A program made the translations under genes and the position numbers. From JABWCE01 sp964617955 (lineage in GTDB: Bacteria > Bacteroidota > Bacteroidia > NS11-12g > UBA9320), in the NCBI GenBank assembly GCA_964617955.1, contig CAZTXB010000007.1, positions 114,044 through 178,043 on the forward strand: a stretch of 64,000 nt of DNA. Direction: 5' to 3'. Below the pieces are notes generated by a model, which worked only from the letters and a program-made list of their open reading frames with translations, was not told the origin of the DNA and did no database searches. Positions 43,648 through 52,000 of the stretch are shown in pieces (position 1 is the first letter of the stretch; every line of letters starts with the position of its first letter).

Positions 43648-44316
43648 ATGTATCGTATCATCAAGCGTATTTTCGATATCCTCTTTTCATCCGTTGCAAT
43701 CTTAATCCTGTCGCCCATTTTAATCCCCATCGTTATTCTATTAAAACTAAGCGGTGAAGGATATATCTTTTATTATCAAAAACGCGTGGGTTATAAAAGC
43801 CGTCATTTTGATATTTGGAAATTCGCCACCATGCTCAAAGACAGCCCAAACCTAGGCACCGGAACCCTTACCTTGCGCAACGATCCGCGCATTACCCCCA
43901 TGGGCGGTTTTTTGAGAATGACAAAAATTAATGAACTGCCACAATTGTTTAATGTTTGGCTAGGTACCATGAGTTTTGTCGGGCCGAGACCCTTGGTAGA
44001 CAAGAACTTTATGAAAACGCCGCCGGAAATTAAAAATGCAATTTATGAGAATAAGCCGGGAATCACAGGTATCGGATCCATCGTGTTCAGAGACGAGGAA
44101 AAGCTCATATCCGAATCGAACCGAAACCCTGAAGAGTATTATAATGAGGTAATTGGGCCCTATAAATGTGATCTGGAGCTCTGGTATGGCCATAATATAT
44201 CATTTCTTACCGATTTAAAAATATTGGTTCTCACAGCATGGGTTATTTTGAAACCGCAATCAAAAATTTACCATAGTTGGTTTAAAAACCTTCCTTCTGC
44301 CAAAGGTTTTTCATAG
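43648..44316 (+). CDS. Initiating sugar-phosphate transferase, bacterial sugar transferase family (PglC/WbaP-type)
   Basis: The 222-residue short form has one N-terminal hydrophobic helix (ILFSSVAILILSPILIPIVILL) that enters the membrane, then FYYQKRVGYKSRHFDIWKFATM, TPMGGFLRMTKINELPQLFNV and MSFVGPRPLVD, the core motifs of monotopic phosphoglycosyl transferases. It moves a sugar-1-phosphate to undecaprenyl phosphate, starting the repeat unit. The ELPQ and GPRP motifs are intact. It is followed after two bases by a second, unrelated type of initiating transferase. Confidence 0.9.
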   Translation: MYRIIKRIFDILFSSVAILILSPILIPIVILLKLSGEGYIFYYQKRVGYKSRHFDIWKFATMLKDSPNLGTGTLTLRNDPRITPMGGFLRMTKINELPQLFNVWLGTMSFVGPRPLVDKNFMKTPPEIKNAIYENKPGITGIGSIVFRDEEKLISESNRNPEEYYNEVIGPYKCDLELWYGHNISFLTDLKILVLTAWVILKPQSKIYHSWFKNLPSAKGFS

Positions 44317-44318
44317 TT

Positions 44319-45317
44319 TTGCACGCAATAACTTTGGAATTAAATTCTCTTCTTTTTTTTATTATACCGCTACAGGTGATAACCATCTTGGCTTATTTCC
44401 CCATAGCTAAAAAATTGAAGCTATTTGATGTGCCAAATGAAAGAAGCTCGCACACCAAATTAACCTTTAGCGGCGGAGGAATAATTATTCCGGTTTCACT
44501 GGTCTTCTATTCAATTTTTTTTGGATTTAATAATTATTATTTGGTAGCGGGTGTGCTTATCGCCTCAGCCATCAGTTTCTATGACGATCTTTATGGGTCA
44601 AATCCATTTTTAAGGCTCATCATTCACTTTATCGCGGTGGGGCTCATTATGATGGACCTAATGGCAGATATTCGATTGCTGCCCCTGGTTACCATCCTTA
44701 TTGCCATTATTTCTGTGGCAGCGGTGAATGCTTATAATTTTATGGATGGCATTAATGGAATTACAGGCCTCTATACCTTGTCGATTTATGAAACCGTCTT
44801 TTTTTACGATTACCGGATTGAAAATCTTTTCGACCAAAACCTGCTCGCCATTTTAACCATAGCCCTGCTCATTTTTGGCTTTTATAACTTTCGAACCAAC
44901 GCCATCCTCTTTGCAGGAGATGTGGGCAGCGTCTCGCTGGGACTCATTGCCGTTTTTTTTGTGCTCTATTTGATTATTCATAACAACGATATTATATATC
45001 TCTCAATGATGGCGGTTTATGGCATTGAATCAGGGCTAACCATTGGCTACCGGCTGCTTAAAAGGCAAAATATTTTTCAGCCCCATCGCATGCACCTGTT
45101 TCAAGATCTGGTGAATATCATGAAAATACCCCACCTCTTAGTGGCTATAGGGTATGCTTTTGTACAAGTGCTCATCAATTTTGGCATGTTCCTTTGCATC
45201 AAGGAAGGTTACCCGGGGTATCTATACCTCATTTATGTGCTTATCATCCTTTCTTGTACCTATATTATTTTAAAATACCAAACCCATAAACGATTGGAAC
45301 TGAATGAAAAAAATTAA
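44319..45317 (+). CDS. Undecaprenyl-phosphate HexNAc-1-phosphate transferase, WecA/WbpL-like
   Basis: The 332-residue polytopic protein has about ten or eleven helices and starts at TTG 44319. LKLFDVPNERSSHTKLTFSGGG near residue 33, SFYDDLYGSNPFLRLI with the metal-binding Asp pair, NAYNFMDGINGI, LFAGDVGSVSLG and PHRMHLFQDL are the PNPT superfamily motifs. It transfers GlcNAc-, FucNAc- or QuiNAc-1-phosphate to the lipid carrier. Proximity to the WbpV- and WbpM-like genes favours a 6-deoxy-HexNAc donor, as for WbpL. It overlaps the next gene by 14 bases. Confidence 0.88.
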   Translation: MHAITLELNSLLFFIIPLQVITILAYFPIAKKLKLFDVPNERSSHTKLTFSGGGIIIPVSLVFYSIFFGFNNYYLVAGVLIASAISFYDDLYGSNPFLRLIIHFIAVGLIMMDLMADIRLLPLVTILIAIISVAAVNAYNFMDGINGITGLYTLSIYETVFFYDYRIENLFDQNLLAILTIALLIFGFYNFRTNAILFAGDVGSVSLGLIAVFFVLYLIIHNNDIIYLSMMAVYGIESGLTIGYRLLKRQNIFQPHRMHLFQDLVNIMKIPHLLVAIGYAFVQVLINFGMFLCIKEGYPGYLYLIYVLIILSCTYIILKYQTHKRLELNEKN

Positions 45318-46332
45318 ATTTGCTATTATAGGACTTGGACATATTGGCTTGCGCCATGCTAAAATAGCGAATGAGCACGCTGAATCGGAAGTTTTAGCTT
45401 GTTGTGATTTGGTGAACGAAAGGGAGTCAAAACTCCATGAACTTCAAATTTTTCCAAGATTTTACACCGACTATAAGCAGCTTATAGAGCAAGAAAGCGA
45501 AGTAGACGTTATAAATATCGCAGCGCCTAACGGCTTGCACACCGAAATAGCCCTTTATGCACTAGAGCACAAAAAGCATGTGGTGATTGAAAAACCCATG
45601 GGACTTTCAAAAATGGAGTGTGAAAAGGTCATTTTCAAATCTTTACAGCAATCAAAAAATGTCTTCGTTGTTAAACAAAACCGTTACAGTCCGCCATCGA
45701 AATGGCTAAAGGAAATTTGCGATCAGGGTTTACTTGGCGACATTCTGATGGTTCAGGTTAATTGTTACTGGAATAGGGATGAACGGTATTACAAACCCGG
45801 GAATTGGAAAGGAACCCTGAGTTTGGACGGTGGCTCTTTGTTCACACAATTTTCGCACTTTGTCGACATCATGTACTGGATATTTGGCGACATTAAAAAT
45901 ATTCACGCCACTTTCAAAAACGCGACCCACAATGAACTCATCGAATTTGAAGATTCCGGTGTGGTAAATTTTGAATTTGTGAACGCAGGTATGGGCTGCA
46001 TCAATTATTCGACTTCGGTTTGGGATACCAATATGGAAAGCAGCATCACGGTGATTGGGTCAAAAGGGAGCGTAAAACTGGGGGGGCAATACCTCAATGA
46101 GGTGGAATATTGCCATATTAAAGATTACGTACTACCGGAATTGCCTGAAACAAATCCACCCAACGATTACGGACCCTTTAAAGGCAGTGCAGCCAATCAC
46201 CATTATATCATTCAAAATGTGATTGATACCTTGAAGGGGAACAGCAGCATCGATACCAACGCACTCGAAGGGCTAAAAGTTGTGGATATCATTGAACGCA
46301 TTTACGAGCACCGACATTTGCAAAAGCTTTGA
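45304..46332 (+). CDS. Gfo/Idh/MocA-family dehydrogenase, WbpB/WlbA-like, copy 2
   Basis: This 342-residue paralogue of the gene at 20.6 kb has IGLGHIGLRHAKIANEHAE, APNGLHTEIALYALEHKK, VIEKPMGLSKMECE, QNRYSPPSKWLKEICDQGLLG, GSLFTQFSHFVDIMYWIFGD and a C-terminal SIDTNALEGLKVVDIIERIY. Overall layout is the same along the full length. It probably makes a 3-keto-uronic acid nucleotide as well, but no acetyltransferase or aminotransferase follows here. It may be specialised for another substrate or be a back-up copy. Confidence 0.85.
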   Translation: MKKIKFAIIGLGHIGLRHAKIANEHAESEVLACCDLVNERESKLHELQIFPRFYTDYKQLIEQESEVDVINIAAPNGLHTEIALYALEHKKHVVIEKPMGLSKMECEKVIFKSLQQSKNVFVVKQNRYSPPSKWLKEICDQGLLGDILMVQVNCYWNRDERYYKPGNWKGTLSLDGGSLFTQFSHFVDIMYWIFGDIKNIHATFKNATHNELIEFEDSGVVNFEFVNAGMGCINYSTSVWDTNMESSITVIGSKGSVKLGGQYLNEVEYCHIKDYVLPELPETNPPNDYGPFKGSAANHHYIIQNVIDTLKGNSSIDTNALEGLKVVDIIERIYEHRHLQKL

Positions 46333-47531
46333 GAGTAGCCTGGTTTTCAAATATTGATTTTCAGGAAGGGAATGCCGCCAATTCACGAATTAGGGCATTA
46401 GCCAATGGACTTAAGAAAAGTCAACATCAGGTTTTTTTATTTTTCCTAAGCCCAACAATTTTCAATTCAAATGGTATCAATAAAAAAAGCAAAGGGTTTT
46501 TCGACGGCATCTATTTCAACTACCTCAATGGCTCAGTGTTTCGAAGCCGCTATTTGTTTATTCGGATTCTTTCGTACCTGAAATCTATCGTTTGCTCCAG
46601 TTATTTACTTATAAAAAAAAGAAAGCACTTCGACATCATTTTCATTTACAGCCCAAGGCTGCTTTTCTTTGGTCATATTTATGTTCTCTCCAAAATATTG
46701 CGAATACCCTTAGTGCTTGAGAAAACTGAGCTTGAGCACACCGTTCAAAGCAAAAAGTGGCTGCATCGTTGTATAGCCCTCACCGACCGACTGGATGCTA
46801 AAATATTCAAGTATTTCTGCAGCCACCTCATTGTTATTTCTGATAAACTCAAAAATTACTACAGCCGGTTTTATCCTGAAAAGAAAATCACCATGATACC
46901 TATCGTGGTAGACTTTAACCGATTTGAAGAGAATGCGGGTACAGGCTTTTTTCCGAGCTATACAGTAGGTTACCTGGGCTCCTTTGGGTCAAAAGACGGC
47001 GTAGCAGGTTTGATAAAGGGATTTAAAGGCGCTCTAAACGCCATTCCTAACCTCAAATTAAAACTCATTGGCTTTAATCCGCACCGGCGTGAGACGAACA
47101 TTGAGCTTAGAAAACATAAACTCAATGGCCAAGTCGAAAAGTCAGGTCAGATTACTTATGATCAGGTTCCTCATTGGCTATCGCGTTGCGATTTACTGGT
47201 GATGAACCGCACCAACATGATTTATTCACATTATGGCTTTCCTACAAAACTGGGAGAGTATCTTGCCACGGGGACACCGACCATTTGCAGCAAAGTGGGC
47301 GAGATCGACAAGTATCTCGAACACGGAGTGAGCACCTATTTTATTGAACCCGACAATGATAATGCCTTATCTGAGGCTATTGTTAACCGCTACCTAAACT
47401 ACGAAAAATTTAATAACCTTGGTCAAAGGGGGCGTCAAGTGGCGCTGCTCAATTTCGACTATCAAAAATACGTACCGGTTCTCATTTCGGTATTTGAGGA
47501 GGCTATGCGTTCTAAAAAAAAGCCCTCCTGA
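46329..47531 (+). CDS. Family 4 glycosyltransferase (last gene of the cluster)
   Basis: The 400-residue protein starts at TTG 46329 (RVAWFSNIDFQEGNAANSRIRAL) with a 4-base overlap. The GT-B motifs are KILRIPLVLEKTELEH, HLIVISDKLKNYYSRFYPEKK, VGYLGSFGSKDGVAGLIKGF, PHWLSRCDLLVMNRTN, and FPTKLGEYLATGTPTICSKVGE with the Glu of the donor site. No signal peptide. It converges on a minus-strand gene 106 bases away, marking the end of the polysaccharide locus in the window. No strong terminator hairpin was seen in the gap. Confidence 0.87.
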   Translation: MRVAWFSNIDFQEGNAANSRIRALANGLKKSQHQVFLFFLSPTIFNSNGINKKSKGFFDGIYFNYLNGSVFRSRYLFIRILSYLKSIVCSSYLLIKKRKHFDIIFIYSPRLLFFGHIYVLSKILRIPLVLEKTELEHTVQSKKWLHRCIALTDRLDAKIFKYFCSHLIVISDKLKNYYSRFYPEKKITMIPIVVDFNRFEENAGTGFFPSYTVGYLGSFGSKDGVAGLIKGFKGALNAIPNLKLKLIGFNPHRRETNIELRKHKLNGQVEKSGQITYDQVPHWLSRCDLLVMNRTNMIYSHYGFPTKLGEYLATGTPTICSKVGEIDKYLEHGVSTYFIEPDNDNALSEAIVNRYLNYEKFNNLGQRGRQVALLNFDYQKYVPVLISVFEEAMRSKKKPS

Positions 47532-47637
47532 ATTCTTTCTTTTCCCCGGCCTTTTCAGCCACAACTCCTCTTTACATTTTTCAGCTTTTTATTTCCTTCT
47601 GCATCCCGGTAAACTAAAAATGAAGCCTTCGAAAATC

Positions 47638-49005
47638 TCATTCTAAATTTTTCAGGCTAATTTTCTCATCGCCTTTGCGATAAGGCATCCAGGTGATGAT
47701 GCATTGAAACATTTCGTCGCTGGTTTTCATCGTGGCATTTTTATCGCTTACGGTCCTTGGAGGACTGTTCGGATTATTTGGATTGTTTTCAGTGTTGTCA
47801 TAAACGCCTTCCACTATGATTAAGGTGCCTTTAGGCAGTTTAACCGGGTGCAAAAAAGTGTAGAAATATTGCCACCTGAAATCCCATTGCTTAATTTGTA
47901 TCAGTTTTATGGTATCACCTTTTGGCGTTAAACCAAAGGCTGTAAACGATTTGCCAAGCAAATGCATATGAGGGTTAATGGTTAAAACCGAAATATCTTC
48001 AGGAACCTCTCCCTTGGTATGGCATTTAAATATTCGGTTTGGAGGGATCACCAAGGGAGGTATGATATCGGATTGTCCATTGGTGCCCAACATGAGTTCA
48101 TAGGTAGGTCTTTCAGGAGGCGATTTAGCAAAGAACACATTGATGTGTGAACGGTCGAAATGATTGTCATGGCTAGGCCCATAATGGATATCACTGGCCA
48201 CAAAGGCCGATTTCTTGTTCATCTTAAAACCTCCGATACCAAGGGGATACACGGTGGGATACACACCCGGAAGATAATTTACGGCCGAATGAATGCGCAG
48301 GGGGACACTGCCATCGTCGTGCCATAAATTCAATGCCTTTACCTCTAAATCGCTGCTCGAAGACTCCATGTCGGCAATCCTTTTTCCGTCATGCACATTT
48401 ATTTTCAACCCATCTTGGTAGTTGAGTAGATGGCCGTTCATATGATGTACATATTGCCCTTTACCCGGCACAAATTCTACTGCTCTCACAAATGTATCAT
48501 GCTCTAACAAGGCCGGAATTTTAACTGTAAAAAATTTATCTCTGCCATGTGCTTCAAGATAGATGCTATCGAGATATAAAACCAAATCCGGCTTCCCCAA
48601 CAGGGATCCGTTTGGAAAGATCGGTGCCTTTGGAAAAGCCGAGTCCGGACCTTTTTTTGCACCGAATTTAACCCAATTTTTAAGTCGGTTTTTTTCAAGA
48701 GAACTTAAAATTCGCTCACCCACAAAATGACTGTATTGAGGGTTGGCCGGCCAGGGCGGCATTATCCCCTTTCCAGTGACTTCGACGATGGTTTTTTTCT
48801 TTCTCCAAACCTCTCTATAAGTGATCAAACTAAATGGCGCTATGCCTTGATCCCTATGACATACGACGCAATTTTTATACAAGATGGGAGCAATGTGTTG
48901 GGTAAAGGTTAGTTTTTGTGGGTCGACAGGATCCCTATCGCTGGTGTTTGAATTACAAGCGATAACGAAAATTGGGATGGCTAAGCGCAAGATCCATTTT
49001 TTCAT
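47638..49005 (-). CDS. c-type cytochrome / copper type II monooxygenase-like lipoprotein
   Basis: The 455-residue protein has a lipoprotein signal peptide (LRLAIPIFVIAC, lipidated Cys17). Residues ~30-125 form a cytochrome-c-like domain with CVVCH (Cys46, Cys49, His50) and GIMPPWPA, a likely axial-Met region. The rest resembles the copper type II ascorbate-dependent monooxygenase fold: HMNGHLL around residue 190, FVASDIHYGPSHDNH, INPHMHLLGKSFTAFG with a His-x-His, and TSDEMFQCIITWMPY with a candidate Met ligand. It is probably on the periplasmic side of a membrane. The substrate is unknown. Confidence 0.78.
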   Translation of the reverse strand: MKKWILRLAIPIFVIACNSNTSDRDPVDPQKLTFTQHIAPILYKNCVVCHRDQGIAPFSLITYREVWRKKKTIVEVTGKGIMPPWPANPQYSHFVGERILSSLEKNRLKNWVKFGAKKGPDSAFPKAPIFPNGSLLGKPDLVLYLDSIYLEAHGRDKFFTVKIPALLEHDTFVRAVEFVPGKGQYVHHMNGHLLNYQDGLKINVHDGKRIADMESSSSDLEVKALNLWHDDGSVPLRIHSAVNYLPGVYPTVYPLGIGGFKMNKKSAFVASDIHYGPSHDNHFDRSHINVFFAKSPPERPTYELMLGTNGQSDIIPPLVIPPNRIFKCHTKGEVPEDISVLTINPHMHLLGKSFTAFGLTPKGDTIKLIQIKQWDFRWQYFYTFLHPVKLPKGTLIIVEGVYDNTENNPNNPNSPPRTVSDKNATMKTSDEMFQCIITWMPYRKGDEKISLKNLE

Positions 49006-49009
49006 TTTT

Positions 49010-49017
49010 CAAATGTA
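49010..49017 (-). promoter_or_regulatory. Candidate -7 box TACATTTG, almost touching the start codon
   Basis: On the minus strand TACATTTG fits the Bacteroidota -7 consensus TAnnTTTG. It ends 4 bases upstream of the ATG at 49005, so transcription would start at or very near the start codon and the mRNA would be leaderless or nearly so. No convincing -33 TTTG at the right spacing was found. Confidence 0.4.
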
Positions 49018-49024
49018 AATTCAT

Positions 49025-49055
49025 AATGCCTCATTTTTGAATGCATTTAGGCATT
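49025..49055 (-). terminator. Inverted repeat between two minus-strand genes (possible terminator or attenuator)
   Basis: AATGCCT (49025-49031) and AGGCATT (49049-49055) are perfect 7-base arms with a 17-base spacer. One arm touches the stop codon of the upstream propeller gene. No long T-run follows on the minus strand, so intrinsic termination is uncertain; an RNA-stability or regulator site is equally possible. Confidence 0.35.
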
Positions 49056-52000
49056 TAAATTTTTACCCAAGGGAAACTCCCAAAATAGCCCGATTCGCTT
49101 AATATTTGGACCCAATAAATTCCGGAGGCAAAGGGAGCTGTGTTTACTTCGTGATAAAATCCACTTAAATTGGATTCATACATCAGGTGCCCACTCGCAT
49201 TTAAGATCTTAACTTTATAAACTTGTGATCTGGAGGCAGGGGATTCTATAATCAGCTCATCCTTGCCCGGATTTGGAAAGATTGAAAATTCAGAGGACCT
49301 GCTTTCAGGCTCAAATGCCAGGGTATTGGAATATTCAAATTGTGCATTGTAATCTACCTGCTTGAGTCTATAATACAGTTTTAAACCGGCGGCTGAGGCC
49401 GGCAAAAACTCATGGAACTGATAAGTGGATACCTGATTGCTTGTTCCCTTCCCTTCTACCCTTCCTACCTCAATAAATTCTTGCTCATTTTCGATTCTTC
49501 TTTGTACTTCGAAATAATGGTTATTGATTTCCTGACCCGTCTTCCAAATTAACGCTACTTCATTGCCTTGTCGGCTGCCTTTAAATACCACCCAGGTTAC
49601 AGGTAATGGGCCATTTCCGCCATTTGCACCGGCACCTAATCCCGAAAATCCGGTTGTAAAATTGGCTGTCAACTTCTTGCCATTTAAATAAGCCGTGATG
49701 GCCGGATTGCTGCCGTAGCTTGTATTGGCCTGAGTACCTGTTGAAAGTAAACTTCCGGCGGTCTTAATTAAATTCAATGTGGTATTAGAGTATCCTGTGG
49801 TGTTTTCAAAACTGTCAACTTCCAAAGAGTTAAGGTACATGGAAATATCAACGTCACCAGTGGAGTTGGCATTGGTAGGCGTGATTTTAATTGTTTTTTT
49901 AAGTATGCGCTTAGAGGTAGTTGTGTTGGTGCTGAAATGGGTTGTCCCAATGCCCGCATTATCAATTTCTACCTTTGTATTGCCATAGTCGAAACTCGAA
50001 TTGTTTTTAAGGGTCGCTAAAATTTTTCCATTCGGCGAATAGTAATCTACCGTGGCATTGGCGCCAAGGGCCAGCGTTTTTTCAGCTACCGAAGTTTCAA
50101 TGTCAGCGGTTAAAGTTGTATTCGAAGGCCCTGAAATGGTGAAATCATCGACCATAAATCCATCTGCAGCGTAGGCCGAAGCGCTATAACCCGAGGTAAC
50201 GGATAACACAATTCGAAAGGCAACACTCGAATTTCCCGCAAAAGGAGATACAACATAGGAAGTGCTTGAATTGGTGTAGGATCCAATCCAGCCATATTGG
50301 TCAGTAAAGATCGTGGATTCCATTTGACAGCTGCTTCCTGGATATTTATCATACCAATTCGTTCCTGATCCATTCACTCCTAAACGCGTCCAATTTTCGC
50401 CCTTGTCCAGTGAATATTGCACTTGTACGGCCAGCGGAGCGTTGCAAAAAGCGACTTCCATGCTTTTTCTAAAACTTAGGGTATAGGTTCCGGCGGCTGA
50501 AAAATTGAAATTGGGAGAGTACAATGCGCATTGGTATTCGCCCTCATGTGCATCTGCATCCAAATCGGTTTTCCAACCAAAACTTCCCGAATTAAGGGTA
50601 GTGAGCGCATTGGAAGGTGTGCCTCTTTCCCACAAATTTACGTTTCCCTTCACCGCCCTCGACCCAAAATGGAAGGCTTTGGAGTTGTCGTCGAAATTTC
50701 CGCCATCGGATGTGGTATAGGGTACCGACATATTTGGTAAAACCTGAATAAAGTCGGTACGGGTTTTTACCAAATTTCCATTTATGGTTAGTTTTACGGT
50801 TTTTAAGCCCGAAGTTCCGTAGGCATATACCGGATTTTGACTGGTGGCATCGGTAATTCCATCGTTGTCAAAATCCCAGGCCCACGAAGTGGCCTTATAT
50901 GAATCGTCATAAAATTGAATGCTGTTTCCAATGTACGCCATTTGATACTCGCTTCCAAAATCGACCTTGGGCGTACAAAAAATATCGGAAGTAAAAATGC
51001 CGCGCCCGTGGGTAGCCGCTATAATGAGCGAATCTTTGGGTCTAAACCTGAGCATGTCGACCCTCACATTGGCTAGTCCACTGTTGGAGGTAGCCCAGTT
51101 GGTGGTTCCGGCGCTGTTTAAATTATCTGTGGTCCATACCCCTAACTCCGTAGCAATCAAGGCCGAATCGCCACCCAGAGGACTAAACATAGCCCATCGC
51201 ACGGGCATGTCAGGTAAATTGCCTTCCACACTGGACCAACTGGTGCCTGAATTGAGTGATTCATACACACTCGTGGCCCCGTAGTTAGAGACCGTAGCCA
51301 AAAGGTGCGCTGAGTTTTTTCTGTCAATAGCAATGGATGAAATATAATACCCTGCCGCCCCTGATGGACTTCTGTCGGTAACCGTTGGCGAAGCATTGGC
51401 ATTGGTTACCCGGTAAATTTTCCCTGCATCGGTTCCAAAATAAACCACATTGGCATTGAAGGTATCCACAGTAACTGCACTCACCTGGCCTGAGAAGGAA
51501 GCACCGATTGCAGTAGAACTTACCGAAGAGGTCATGCCTGATAACCTTAAAAAATTACCACTGCTATAGCCCGCATACAAGATTTTTGTTTTGCTGTCGT
51601 AATCGTGTGGATTGATAAACTTACCATTGCCATCCGACAAGATACCGCTGAAAGTTTTACCTCCATCGGTACTTCGGTAAAAGTAAGAATTGGTATACGA
51701 GCCAAACATGTAGGCCGGACTGTAATGATCGATGTGGCAAAATCCTCCATCCCCTCCAATCACTTCGCCACTTTGGTTTACCCCGGTGTTGACAAAGCTA
51801 TGGGTGCCATTGTCCTGCGATCCAGCTAAAAATGTATTTGAGTATCGATCCGGGTGCATTGCGCAGGAATAAAACTGGGTGATATTGTAGTTATAGTTTA
51901 CATTTTTAAGGCTAGGCGTACTGCTCGAAAAGTTGGTGATGAGGAAGAGACCGCCATCATTTCCTATAAGAAGGGTATCGTCACTTGCCGGGCGGAAGGC

